In this document: in pieces, positions 19,036 to 28,051 of the stretch | Position numbering within the stretch: the stretch's first letter is position 1 | Layout of the letters: every line of letters begins with the position of its first letter | NCBI RefSeq assembly: GCF_900115755.1 | Contig: NZ_FOXQ01000001.1 | Coordinates: 372,001-436,000 of the forward strand | Length of the DNA: 64,000 nt | Direction: 5' to 3' | Source: Parafilimonas terrae | GTDB taxonomy: Bacteria; Bacteroidota; Bacteroidia; Chitinophagales; Chitinophagaceae | The notes under the pieces: model-generated | Database searches by the model: none | Seen by the model: the letters and a program-made list of their open reading frames with translations, nothing else | Told to the model about the DNA's origin: nothing | Program-made: the position numbers and the translations under genes

Positions 19036-20118
19036 ATGGCACTCGCTTTCGAACCTTTAACAATACGCAGCATAACATTCAAGAACCGCATAGTGGTATC
19101 ACCCATGTGTGAATACTCCAGTATTGATGGTTTTGCTAACGACTGGCACCTGGTGCATCTCGGGAGCCGCGCCGTTGGAGGAGCCGGATTGGTATTTACA
19201 GAAGCTACGGCTGTATCGCCCGAAGGCCGCATCACGCCGGATGATTTGGGTATTTGGAAAGATGAACATATAGAATTTTTAAACCGCATCGCCACATTTA
19301 TTGCAGCCCAGGGCAGCATACCCGGCATACAGCTTGCACATGCCGGCAGAAAAGCCAGCCATACAAGCCCATGGAAAGGCAACCGGCCTTTAAAATCTGA
19401 AGAAAATGCATGGACAACATTAGCACCAGCCTCTATCAGTTTTAAAGAAACTGATCCATTGCCAAAGGCAATGACTGTTGCCGATATTGAACAACTGAAA
19501 AAGGATTTTCGCAATGCGGCTTTAAGGGCACTGCAAGCAGGCTTTAAGGTGATTGAAATACATGCAGCACATGGTTATTTATTGAATGAATTTCTTTCAC
19601 CGCTTAGTAACAAACGCAATGATGAATATGGAGGTTCATTTGAAAACCGTGTAAAATTATTGCTCGAAGTAGTGGATGTGGTGCGTTCTGTGCTTACAGA
19701 TGCTTTGCCTTTATTTGTGCGCATATCTGCAGTTGAGTGGGTGAAAGACGGATGGTCTATTGAAGATTCTGTTGCACTGGCAAAGCTTTTAAAAGATAAA
19801 GGTGTTGATTTAATTGATTGTTCCTCCGGCGGTAATTCATCTAATCAAAAAATACCGGCAGCGCCTTTATACCAGGTGCCTTTTGCAGAAAAAATAAAAC
19901 AAGGTGCTGATATATTAACCGGAGCTGTAGGATTAATAACAACTCCGCAACAGGCTGAAGATATATTGCAGAAAGGCCAGGCTGATCTCATCATTCTTGC
20001 AAGGCAAATGCTTCGTGATCCTTACTTTACCTTGCATGCTGCAAAAGAATTAGATGCTGATGTACAATGGCCGGTTCAATATGAAAGGGCAAAGGAGAAA
20101 AAACATTCTAACGCATAA
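19036..20118 (+). CDS. NADH:flavin oxidoreductase / Old Yellow Enzyme, YqjM-like
   Basis: The protein has 360 residues and forms an FMN-binding TIM barrel. It carries the YqjM/NamA-type signature: SPMCEYSSIDG near residue 23 with the regulatory cysteine, QLAHAGRKASH near 97, the substrate-binding HAAHGYLLNEFLSPLSN near 176, NDEYGGSFENR, and the C-terminal FMN phosphate site LARQMLRDPY. It would reduce alpha,beta-unsaturated carbonyl compounds with NAD(P)H in the cytoplasm. It lies between a DUF1080 gene and a sugar isomerase on the same strand, but gaps of 166 and 194 bases on each side do not show that it shares a transcript with them. Confidence 0.93.
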   Translation: MALAFEPLTIRSITFKNRIVVSPMCEYSSIDGFANDWHLVHLGSRAVGGAGLVFTEATAVSPEGRITPDDLGIWKDEHIEFLNRIATFIAAQGSIPGIQLAHAGRKASHTSPWKGNRPLKSEENAWTTLAPASISFKETDPLPKAMTVADIEQLKKDFRNAALRALQAGFKVIEIHAAHGYLLNEFLSPLSNKRNDEYGGSFENRVKLLLEVVDVVRSVLTDALPLFVRISAVEWVKDGWSIEDSVALAKLLKDKGVDLIDCSSGGNSSNQKIPAAPLYQVPFAEKIKQGADILTGAVGLITTPQQAEDILQKGQADLIILARQMLRDPYFTLHAAKELDADVQWPVQYERAKEKKHSNA

Positions 20119-20234
20119 TCCATTAATATCCGCATACACTGCATGCATGATATTGTTGTTACAGACAGCAATACAATTCAACATTCCTTATATAAAACAA
20201 CCCCGGACTTTAAAAAAATCTGCATCACACAATC

Positions 20235-20256
20235 CTCTTTTAAAAAGAGTTTTATA
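20235..20256 (+). terminator. Weak putative terminator after the OYE gene
   Basis: CTCTTTT (20235-20241) pairs with AAAAGAG (20243-20249), followed by TTTTAT. The stem has only seven pairs, five of them A-T, with a one-base loop, so it would be weak or a palindrome with another role. Confidence 0.25.
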
Positions 20257-20312
20257 TTAGCCAAAATATATTCTATTGTAATACATCTAATGATCGCTAA
20301 ATTCTCAACATT

Positions 20313-21368
20313 ATGACAACACTTAAAGGTCCCGGTATTTTTCTTGCGCAATTCTTAGGCGATGAAGCGCCTTTTAATAGTTTGGAATCTATATGTAAAT
20401 GGTCGAAAGGCCTTGGTTTTGCCGGTGTGCAAATTCCCACATGGGATGCACGCTGCATTGATCTGCAGAAAGCAGCCGAAAGCAAAACTTATGCAGACGA
20501 ATTAAAAGGAAAAATCAACGAACTGGGATTAGAGATAACGGAACTTTCCACGCACTTGCAGGGCCAGTTGGTGGCAGTGCACCCGGCTTACGATGTTTTG
20601 TTTGACGGGTTTGCGCCTGAACAATACCATAACAATCCAAAAGCAAGAACAGAATGGGCCGTACAGCAATTAAAGTGGGCCGCAAAAGCTTCCCAGAATT
20701 TAGGCCTGAATGCACATGCTACATTCAGCGGCGCTTTGCTGTGGCAAACAGTTTATCCCTGGCCGCAGCGTCCGGCAGGCCTCGTTGAAACAGGTTTTAC
20801 AGAATTGGCCAACCGTTGGTTGCCTATTTTAAATGCATTTGATGAATGCGGTGTGGATTTGTGTTATGAAATTCACCCCGGCGAAGATTTGCATGACGGC
20901 GTTTCCTATGAAATGTTTTTAGAAAAAGTAAATAACCATGCACGCGCCTGCCTTCTGTATGACCCATCGCATTTTATTTTGCAATGCCTCAATTATCTTG
21001 AATATATTGATAATTATCATGAACGCATCCGCATGTTTCATGTAAAAGATGCAGAGTTTAACCCAACGGGCAAACAAGGCGTTTATGGCGGTTATCAAAG
21101 CTGGATTAACCGGGCCGGAAGGTTCCGCTCATTGGGCGATGGCCAGGTGGATTTCAAATCTGTATTCAGTAAGCTGGCGCAATATGATTTTAAGGGATGG
21201 GCCGTAATGGAATGGGAATGCTGTTTGAAACATCCGGTTGACGGTGCTACAGAAGGCGCTAAATTCATAAAAGACCACATTATTCATGTAACAGAAAAGG
21301 CATTCGATGATTTTGCATCTGCAGGCGCAGATGAAAATTTAAACAGGCTGGTATTAGGATTGCAGTGA
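20313..21368 (+). CDS. Sugar phosphate isomerase/epimerase (xylose-isomerase-like TIM barrel)
   Basis: The protein has 351 residues. It fits the AP-endonuclease-2 / xylose isomerase-like barrel: it begins GPGIFLAQFLGDEAPF, and has metal-ligand regions CYEIHPGEDLHDG (Glu, His), LLYDPSHFILQ (Asp, His), MFHVKDAEF (His, Lys, Asp, Glu) and a late AVMEWECC (Glu). The set of four acidic or histidine metal sites is intact. Such enzymes isomerise or epimerise sugars or keto-sugars. The neighbouring lipoprotein cytochromes and DUF1080 proteins suggest work on oxidised sugars (3-keto-sugars), as in homologous Bacteroidota clusters. The exact substrate is not known. Confidence 0.88.
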   Translation: MTTLKGPGIFLAQFLGDEAPFNSLESICKWSKGLGFAGVQIPTWDARCIDLQKAAESKTYADELKGKINELGLEITELSTHLQGQLVAVHPAYDVLFDGFAPEQYHNNPKARTEWAVQQLKWAAKASQNLGLNAHATFSGALLWQTVYPWPQRPAGLVETGFTELANRWLPILNAFDECGVDLCYEIHPGEDLHDGVSYEMFLEKVNNHARACLLYDPSHFILQCLNYLEYIDNYHERIRMFHVKDAEFNPTGKQGVYGGYQSWINRAGRFRSLGDGQVDFKSVFSKLAQYDFKGWAVMEWECCLKHPVDGATEGAKFIKDHIIHVTEKAFDDFASAGADENLNRLVLGLQ

Positions 21369-21393
21369 TATAAGTCAAACAAAAGCTTATATC

Positions 21394-21813
21394 ATGAAAT
21401 TTATTTTGATTATTGCAGCCGCAATAATGTTTGCTTCGTGTGGCGCGGGAACAGGAGAAACAGAAGCAAGCGACAGTGCGAATGCAACGCAGGATCTTAT
21501 TAATACCGGTTCAGCCATTGGCTCAGATACTGGAAATATTAATGCCGGGGGAAAACTGATAGCAGCAAATGATTGCCTTACCTGTCACCAGATAGATAAA
21601 AAAAGCATCGGGCCATCTTACAGGCAAATCGCAGAAAAGTATGATTTGAACCAGGGCAATATTGAAAATCTTGCCACTGCAGTTATAAAAGGAAGCAGGG
21701 GTTTATGGGGAAATGCGGCGATGACTCCACATCCACGCTTAACAAATGATGAGGCGGAAGCAATGTGCCGTTACATATTATCGCTAAGGAATTATGCAGA
21801 TACTTTAAAATAA
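21394..21813 (+). CDS. Lipoprotein cytochrome c (first of two)
   Basis: The protein has 139 residues. A lipoprotein signal ends at MFASC (cysteine 16). After an acidic low-complexity linker comes a single c-type domain with CLTCH at 61-65 (haem attachment) and AAMTPHPRL supplying the likely axial methionine near residue 108. It is an electron carrier in the cell envelope. It starts 25 bases after the sugar isomerase and is followed 81 bases later by a second, related cytochrome. The pair probably accepts electrons from a sugar or polyol dehydrogenase that is not in this window. Confidence 0.93.
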   Translation: MKFILIIAAAIMFASCGAGTGETEASDSANATQDLINTGSAIGSDTGNINAGGKLIAANDCLTCHQIDKKSIGPSYRQIAEKYDLNQGNIENLATAVIKGSRGLWGNAAMTPHPRLTNDEAEAMCRYILSLRNYADTLK

Positions 21814-21894
21814 TTTACCATTCATGAACCGGCTTCAATAAATTTGTGACATTATTTTGACAATCTATTATTTCATTTTTAAAATCAGAATCAA

Positions 21895-22296
21895 TTGAAA
21901 AAGTATTTTGTAACAGTTGCATTACTCGCAGTAATTGCAGCCTGCAATAACAGCGGAACAGAAAGCGAAACATCAGATTCATCTTCAACAGAAGCACCGG
22001 CTGCTCCATCGAATGATCTGTCATCAAACCCTGATTATCAGAAAGGCCTGGCGCTCGTTGCTTCAAACGATTGCCTTACCTGCCATAAAGTAGATGAAAA
22101 AGTTACTGGCCCTGCTTACAGGGATGTTGCAAATAAATTTGAGAATACACCTGAGAATGTAAGCATGCTGGCCCAGAAAGTTATTAATGGCAGCGTGGGC
22201 GATTGGGGCCAGGTGGCTATGACGCCGCACCCTGCATTATCACAGGCAGACGCAGAACAAATGGTGAAGTATATTTTATTATTAAGAAATAAATAA
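21895..22296 (+). CDS. Lipoprotein cytochrome c (second of two)
   Basis: The protein has 133 residues and starts at a TTG codon, which gives a good signal sequence (KKYFVTVALLAVIAAC, cysteine 17); there is no suitable in-frame ATG. The linker is rich in Ser, Thr and Glu. CLTCH is at 60-64 and AMTPHPAL gives the axial methionine. The haem domain is clearly related to the gene just upstream (both have SNDCLTCH or ANDCLTCH and GPxYR), so the two arose by tandem duplication. The next gene starts 6 bases after its stop, a tight operon link to a DUF1080 lipoprotein. Confidence 0.92.
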   Translation: MKKYFVTVALLAVIAACNNSGTESETSDSSSTEAPAAPSNDLSSNPDYQKGLALVASNDCLTCHKVDEKVTGPAYRDVANKFENTPENVSMLAQKVINGSVGDWGQVAMTPHPALSQADAEQMVKYILLLRNK

Positions 22297-22302
22297 AACC
22301 AC

Positions 22303-23043
22303 ATGAGATTATTAAAAACGATTGCGGCAGCATCCATACTCTTTGCAGCATGTAATTCTTCGTCTTCCGATACGGCAGCAACAGATACAACAGCTGCGGC
22401 AGATGCAACCACAGAAACTTCATCAAGCGATACAGGATGGATTTCTTTGTTTGATGGCTCTACCTTGAATGGCTGGCATGCATTCGGGCAAACCGGCACC
22501 GGGAAATGGTCTGCTGACAGCGGGGCAATCTATCTTAATTCGGCTTCAAAAGCTGAAGACGGAGACCTTGTAAGCAACGACAGCTTTGGCAATTTTGATT
22601 TAAAGCTCGACTGGAAAATATCCAAAGACGGCAACAGCGGTATTTTGTTTTATGTGCAGGATGATAAGGCAAAATATGAGGACACTTACAAAACCGGGCC
22701 TGAAATGCAGGTGCTGGATGATGAAAGAAATGAAGACAATAAAACGCCCACCCACCGCGCTGGTAGTTTATATGATATGATACAAGCAACGCCCGGTGCA
22801 GTAAAGCCTGCCGAAGAATGGAATAGCGTGGAAATAGTAAGTAACAATGGCAAGCTTGATTTTTACCTGAACGGCGTCCACGTTGTAAACACTACTATTT
22901 TTGATGATAACTGGACAAAGATGATTGCCAATAGCAAGTTTAAACAATGGCCTGCTTTCGGTACCTTTAAAGAAGGACATATTGCATTGCAGGATCATGG
23001 TCATGATGTTTGGTTCAGGAATATTATGATTAAGAAGCTGTAA
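22303..23043 (+). CDS. DUF1080 lipoprotein (3-keto-disaccharide hydrolase family)
   Basis: The protein has 246 residues. A lipoprotein signal ends at LFAAC (cysteine 17), followed by a Ser/Thr/Ala-rich linker. The DUF1080 domain runs from about 45 to the end: WISLFDGSTLNGWH, DLKLDWKISKDGNSGILFYV, PEMQVLDDER (acidic motif of the family), WNSVEIVSNNGKLDFYLNG and VWFRNIMIKKL. It differs from the DUF1080 gene at 18270 in carrying a lipid anchor and a GPEMQVLDD segment. It is co-transcribed with the two cytochromes. The role in cleaving oxidised glycosides is inferred from the family. Confidence 0.9.
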   Translation: MRLLKTIAAASILFAACNSSSSDTAATDTTAAADATTETSSSDTGWISLFDGSTLNGWHAFGQTGTGKWSADSGAIYLNSASKAEDGDLVSNDSFGNFDLKLDWKISKDGNSGILFYVQDDKAKYEDTYKTGPEMQVLDDERNEDNKTPTHRAGSLYDMIQATPGAVKPAEEWNSVEIVSNNGKLDFYLNGVHVVNTTIFDDNWTKMIANSKFKQWPAFGTFKEGHIALQDHGHDVWFRNIMIKKL

Positions 23044-23066
23044 CAAAGCCTTGATATTATTCCAAT

Positions 23067-23101
23067 AAAAAATCCCGTAAATCATTCTGCGGGATTTTTT
23101 T
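23067..23101. terminator. Bidirectional intrinsic terminator
   Basis: The arms AAAAAATCCCG (23067-23077) and CGGGATTTTTT (23090-23100) pair perfectly, with T runs on both strands. It lies between the convergent DUF1080 lipoprotein gene and the oxidoreductase gene and can end both transcripts. Confidence 0.9.
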
Positions 23102-23119
23102 ATGAATGCTTTACAGATA

Positions 23120-24967
23120 TTACAAATACTTTCTTATCTCTTCCACCAACTCACCCTTTGCAATGGGCACGCCCTTTACTTTATTGTAAGCCTTGGCGTC
23201 AACTAAATATTTATCACGGATAATTTTTATCAATTGCCCGTTATTAATTTCAGGAACTAATATTGTTTCAAAATTGTTTAATATCTCTCCAAGGTTTTTT
23301 GGAAAAGGCCGCAGATAACGTAGATGTGCATGGCTTACTGCATGGCCTTCCCACTGCAATTGCCTTGCTGCACTTTCAATAGCGCCATAGGTGCTTCCCC
23401 AGCCAAGTACCAGCACTTTACCTTTTTCAGGGCCGCTGTCTAAAGTTTGCAAAGGGATATAATCGGCAATATTTTCCACTTTCTTCTCGCGGATGTTTAC
23501 CATCAATTGGTGGTTCTCCGGATCGTAGCTTACGTTCCCGGTAATATTTTGCTTTTCAATGCCGCCTATCCGATGCTCCAAACCCGGCGTACCGGGTATG
23601 GCCCAGGGGCGAACGAGCTTTTCATCCCGTTTATAAGGAAGGAATTTATGCTCATCTTCTTCCAGGTCTGTCTTGAATTTCACATGTATCGGCTGCAGGT
23701 CTTCACTTTTTGGAAAACGCCAGGGCTCTGCACCGTTAGCTATATAACCATCGCTTAAAAATATAACCGGTGTCATGTGCTGGAGCGAAATCCTTACTGC
23801 TTCAAAAACAGCATTAAAACAATCACTTGGCGTTTTTGCGGCAATCACCGGCATGGGGCATTCACCATTCCTGCCATAATAAGCCTGCAGCAGATCGCTT
23901 TGTTCTGTTTTGGTTGGAAGCCCGGTTGAAGGGCCGCCACGCTGCACATCAATTATCACCAGCGGAATTTCAAGCATTACTGCCAAACCCATTGCTTCTG
24001 ACTTTAAAGCCATACCGGGGCCTGATGTTGTGGTTACGCCAAGGCTTCCACCGTAGCTTGCGCCAATGGCTGATGTAATGGCCGCAATTTCATCTTCAGC
24101 CTGGAAGGTTCTTACGCCAAATGCTTTATGGCGGCTTAATTCATGCAGAATATCTGATGCAGGCGTAATGGGATAACTTCCCAAAAATAAAGGCAGGCCG
24201 CTTTTTTCGCTGGCGGCAATTAAGCCATACGCCAATGCCTGGTTGCCCATGATGCTGCGATAGGTGCCTGCAGGCATCCTGGCTTTCTCCACCTTATAAC
24301 GCGTTGTAAAGGTTTCGGTGGTATCACCATAATTATAACCGGCCTGCAACACTTTTATATTGCTGGCAAGTATGTTTTCCTTCTTTCCAAACTTTTCTTC
24401 AAGATAATTAATAGTACTGTCGAGGCTGCGATTGTACATCCAGTATAAAAAACCAAGCACAAACATGTTTTTGGCGCGGTCTTTTTCCTTCATACCAAGC
24501 TCAGGAAAATCTTTCAGCGTTTCGCGGGTGAGTTTGGTAACGTCTATTTTAATTACATCATAACTATCAAGGCTTCCGTTTTCCAGCGGGTTAATGCCAT
24601 CAATATAATTGGCGAGGCGAAGATTTTTGGCATCAAAACCATCAATATTGGCAATGATCCTTCCTCCTTTTTTCAAAAAAGCGAGGTTCGCTTTCAGCGC
24701 CGCTGCGTTCATCGCCACCAGCACATCGCACATATCACCAGGGGTAAAAACGCGGTCAGAAGAGAAGTGCAACTGGAAGCCGCTCACACCCGGCAAAGTG
24801 CCTTGCGGTGCACGAATTTCTGCCGGAAAATCGGGGAAAGTGGCCAGGTCGAGGCCGAGAAGGGCTGTGTTATTGGTAAACTGGGTTCCGGTAAGCTGCA
24901 TGCCATCACCGCTGTCGCCTGCAAACTTAATCACTACGTCACTCAGCAAAACATCTTGTTTTTCCAT
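23120..24967 (-). CDS. 2-oxoacid:ferredoxin oxidoreductase, fused gamma-alpha subunit (KorA-type)
   Basis: The start at 24967 (MEKQDVLLSD) is chosen because upstream codons (from 25021) have no family match. The protein has 615 residues. The N-terminal gamma domain (about 10-190) has FAGDSGDGMQLTG, and the alpha domain follows with SYPITPASDILHELS, FQAEDEIAAITSAIGASYGG, TTTSGPGMALKSEAMG and VQRGGPSTGLPTKTEQSDL. The order matches the KorA form, which joins to a TPP-binding beta subunit to make 2-oxoglutarate or another 2-oxoacid:ferredoxin oxidoreductase. The beta gene normally lies next door, but here a terminator follows at once, so the partner must be elsewhere. Confidence 0.92.
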   Translation of the reverse strand: MEKQDVLLSDVVIKFAGDSGDGMQLTGTQFTNNTALLGLDLATFPDFPAEIRAPQGTLPGVSGFQLHFSSDRVFTPGDMCDVLVAMNAAALKANLAFLKKGGRIIANIDGFDAKNLRLANYIDGINPLENGSLDSYDVIKIDVTKLTRETLKDFPELGMKEKDRAKNMFVLGFLYWMYNRSLDSTINYLEEKFGKKENILASNIKVLQAGYNYGDTTETFTTRYKVEKARMPAGTYRSIMGNQALAYGLIAASEKSGLPLFLGSYPITPASDILHELSRHKAFGVRTFQAEDEIAAITSAIGASYGGSLGVTTTSGPGMALKSEAMGLAVMLEIPLVIIDVQRGGPSTGLPTKTEQSDLLQAYYGRNGECPMPVIAAKTPSDCFNAVFEAVRISLQHMTPVIFLSDGYIANGAEPWRFPKSEDLQPIHVKFKTDLEEDEHKFLPYKRDEKLVRPWAIPGTPGLEHRIGGIEKQNITGNVSYDPENHQLMVNIREKKVENIADYIPLQTLDSGPEKGKVLVLGWGSTYGAIESAARQLQWEGHAVSHAHLRYLRPFPKNLGEILNNFETILVPEINNGQLIKIIRDKYLVDAKAYNKVKGVPIAKGELVEEIRKYL

Positions 24968-25167
24968 ATCTCTTAAAAAAATGGGTGCAAAGTTAGTTAT
25001 ATAAAAATTCAGTGCCGGCAATTTTACATTTCATGAAGAATTGCTACTGTTATGAAAGCTATTTGCCGTTTGCAAAATTCCTGCAAAGCGCTAATTGGCT
25101 ATTAACGATTTACGAAATAATTATGTGCAAACGGAAATAGTCAGAAGATTGATCAATAATTGATTAG

Positions 25168-27450
25168 CTATGCGGAATTTCCCAGGCTTTCCTGCCAGTT
25201 TTTAAATTTATTCCTGTCAACCACAAGCCACACCACGTCATCCCATTCAAATACGGTAGAAGAATCAGGGTTTAGAATTCGCTCATTACCTCTTTCAATA
25301 CCTATTACAAGACCGGAAGTTTTTTCGCGGATGCGTGATTCCCGGATGCTTAACCCTTTAAGACGGTTGTATTCGTCCACTACAATTTTTTGCAGAACAA
25401 TATTGGCGATCTCCGAGTTTTCCGATTCTGTTACATCGGCATTTTCAAATACCGGTTTAAACATTTGCATTTGTTCGTCTGTGGCAATAATACCGGCATG
25501 ATCGTATGGAAGCAGTTTGTTATACCGGTTAGGTGCATGAATAAGTTTCTGTCCGCGTTTTATATAGGCCACATTAATTCCATACTTTTCACGCCATCCA
25601 AGCTCCAGCAAAGTTTTGCCAATGTAATCAGCATTCGGGTTTACCTCCATATCAATTATACCGGCAGACCAGGGCAATAACTGCGACCGGAGGCTGGCCG
25701 CTTTTTTAAGCATTTCTTCCGGTGCATTGTTTTTTAACGCGGCCGTTTCCCTTGCATTGAGGTTAGTTAAGAAACTGCCTTCAATACGCTGGTAAAACCT
25801 TTGTATTCTTTTAGAGAAAAGGTATAAGAAAGCAATGGCAACCGGCACCAGCAGCAATACAGAGGCTCTCGCCGAAATTAATTTATCAGCCCAAAAACCT
25901 ATAAGGGCAATACCGATCATTATTCTTACAACTTCAATAATGAGCAATGGGCCTTTACTATATTTTTCATCAAGCCAAAGCTCCCTGTAAGCCATGCTAT
26001 CGGGTTTTCTCGTCATTAGCGCCAGCAGGAAAGGCGCGCCCAACCCAAGCAAAGCAACAAGGCAAACTATGCCAGGCCATATATTGCCTTGTATATTTTT
26101 ATTCAAAAATGGAACAAGCACATTAAATGCCATCAGGCTAAGCGCAAGGAGTATAAATGCATTTATAAAGACTATTTTTATATATGAGCCAAGTACCCTT
26201 TTCCAGGTGCTTTCCGCCTGGATTTTTTGAGCACCGGAAGAATAATTTTCAATTGCCGTTACAAACCTTTGCGGCAGTATGCGTAATAAAGAATTGTAAA
26301 AAGGTTCTGAATATTTAATAAGATAGGGAGTTGTAAATGTAGTAATGGCCGATGCACCCACCGCCACAGGAAACAGGAAATTGCTGATGACCCCAAGGTT
26401 AAGCCCAAGCGTGGCAACGATAAAGGCAAACTCACCTATCTGCGCCATGCTCATGCCCACCTGTACAGATTGCTTGAGCGACTGGCCGGAAAGAACGGCG
26501 CCTATTGTTGTACTAAACAGCTTACCAAAAACCGTAAGCAGTGTAACGATTAATACGGGCCACTTGTATTCAATCATAGCGGCAGGGTCTATCATCATAC
26601 CGACCGATATAAAAAATACAGCGCCAAAAAGATCTTTCACAGGCTTGATAATATGCTCCACTTTTTCAGCAGAAGTGGTTTCCGCAAATATGGAACCCAT
26701 AATGAATGCGCCAAGCTCGGCAGAAAAACCAACCTTCGTTGCCAGTATTACCATGCCTAAACAAAGGCCAATGGAAAGAATAAGCAGTGTCTCATCATTA
26801 ATTAAATTCTTTGCTTTCTTTAATAAGGTGGGCAGCAGGAATATGCCCATAATAAACCATAAAGCCAGGAAAAACAGCAGCTTCAAAACAGTCTGCAAAA
26901 GTTCGCCGCCTTCAAATTGCTGGCTTACTGCCATGGTGGAAAGCAGCACCATTAATAATATCACCACTATATCTTCCACAACCAGCACGCCAAACACCAC
27001 ATTGGCATACCGTTTTGTTTTCACACCCATTTCTTCAAAAGCACGAATAATAATTGTAGTGGATGAGCTTGCCAGCATGCCGCCTAAAAAAATGCTGTCC
27101 ATCTTCGACCATCCCATCCATTTGCCGGCAAAATAACCAGCAGTTACAATGAAAACAATTTCTGTAAATGCGGTAATGGTTGAAGCACCGCCAACGCGTA
27201 TGAGTTTCTTAAAGCTAAATTCAAGACCCAGGCTGAATAAAAGGAAGATCACGCCAATTTCTGCCAGCGTTTCAATGTTTTCCTTATCGGCAACAGTTGG
27301 CGTAATAGAAAAATGCGGCCCTACCAAAAGGCCTGCAATAATATAACCCAGCACCAATGGCTGTTTTATCTTCTTAAAAATTAAAGTGGTAATAGCACCT
27401 GTTACAAGAATAAGTGCTAAGTCTTCTATCAATTTTGGTAAATGGCCCAT
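25168..27450 (-). CDS. Cation:proton antiporter, CPA2 (KefB-like), with C-terminal RCK_C domains
   Basis: The protein has 760 residues. The N-terminal half (about 1-390) has 11-13 membrane helices with VLGYIIAGLLVGPH, LFSLGLEFSFKKL, MLASSSTTIII and VGMSMAQIGEFAFI, typical of CPA2 sodium or potassium/proton antiporters. A second hydrophobic block follows (about 420-540). The cytoplasmic tail has two TrkA-C-like segments (about 590-670 and 680-755, the last with WDDVVWLVVDRNKF). No nucleotide-binding RCK_N domain is visible, unlike classic KefB. It would exchange K+ or Na+ for protons at the inner membrane. It stands alone, with 200 bases between its stop and the oxidoreductase start downstream. 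Confidence 0.92.
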   Translation of the reverse strand: MGHLPKLIEDLALILVTGAITTLIFKKIKQPLVLGYIIAGLLVGPHFSITPTVADKENIETLAEIGVIFLLFSLGLEFSFKKLIRVGGASTITAFTEIVFIVTAGYFAGKWMGWSKMDSIFLGGMLASSSTTIIIRAFEEMGVKTKRYANVVFGVLVVEDIVVILLMVLLSTMAVSQQFEGGELLQTVLKLLFFLALWFIMGIFLLPTLLKKAKNLINDETLLILSIGLCLGMVILATKVGFSAELGAFIMGSIFAETTSAEKVEHIIKPVKDLFGAVFFISVGMMIDPAAMIEYKWPVLIVTLLTVFGKLFSTTIGAVLSGQSLKQSVQVGMSMAQIGEFAFIVATLGLNLGVISNFLFPVAVGASAITTFTTPYLIKYSEPFYNSLLRILPQRFVTAIENYSSGAQKIQAESTWKRVLGSYIKIVFINAFILLALSLMAFNVLVPFLNKNIQGNIWPGIVCLVALLGLGAPFLLALMTRKPDSMAYRELWLDEKYSKGPLLIIEVVRIMIGIALIGFWADKLISARASVLLLVPVAIAFLYLFSKRIQRFYQRIEGSFLTNLNARETAALKNNAPEEMLKKAASLRSQLLPWSAGIIDMEVNPNADYIGKTLLELGWREKYGINVAYIKRGQKLIHAPNRYNKLLPYDHAGIIATDEQMQMFKPVFENADVTESENSEIANIVLQKIVVDEYNRLKGLSIRESRIREKTSGLVIGIERGNERILNPDSSTVFEWDDVVWLVVDRNKFKNWQESLGNSA

Positions 27451-28051
27451 ACTTATTCGTATTAATTTCAGATAGATGCTGACCTGCGGAAGATAATAAA
27501 AAACAAAAATTCTGCGATAAAAATTACCCCTTTTCCCCGGATTTTTTTAGCCTGAAAACAATATCAAATTTTTATTTTTAATATACCGGGATAGCAAAAA
27601 AACTATCCTCTGTCAGACGGCATATTGATTTCAATCAATATTCATCATAAAAACTGCAGGTAAGTTTGCAACTTATATTTCAACAATATCTTTTTTATAT
27701 ATTTTTGTACAGAGTCCATTGTGAAAGACTTGATACACGCAGGCCCGATAAAAAGTATAAACTGAAAAAGCAACGAACAATAATAATTATCTTCTCCTGC
27801 GGTAAGTTTCGTAAATAAAGACTGTTGGGTTTGCTGGATGTGGAAACACTACGGTTAAGAAATGCATGTAAGATGGTTACGTGGCATGCGGGTTGTTAAC
27901 CATAACAGGTAATGAATGAAATTCTCTGTTAGAAGCCCGTAATAATGCAAATGCATAATTCTGAACCGGCTAAGATTAACGGCAACATCTGGCAGCAAGA
28001 TGACAACGGTTATAAAATATAAAGCCAGGATATTAAAATCATACAAGGAAA
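27451..28051. other. 601-base gap between the antiporter and the LytTR regulator
   Basis: No convincing gene is seen on either strand; the small ORF at 27855-28046 on the minus strand has no family features. An inverted repeat, ATATTGAT (27622-27629) with ATCAATAT (27634-27641), and a TATTTTTG sequence fitting the Bacteroidota -7 box (27700-27707, plus strand) are the only marked signals. No TTTG lies at the expected spacing upstream of that box, so its use as a promoter is uncertain. A long untranslated leader for the regulator at 28052 would follow if it is used. Confidence 0.4.

Noticed and set aside
27622-27641. Inverted repeat ATATTGAT/ATCAATAT
   Set aside because: Short and AT-only in a 600-base AT-rich gap; expected by chance. 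Noted only in the gap entry.
27855-28046. 63-codon minus-strand ORF before the LytTR regulator
   Set aside because: No signal, motif or family resemblance, and no sign of a promoter.
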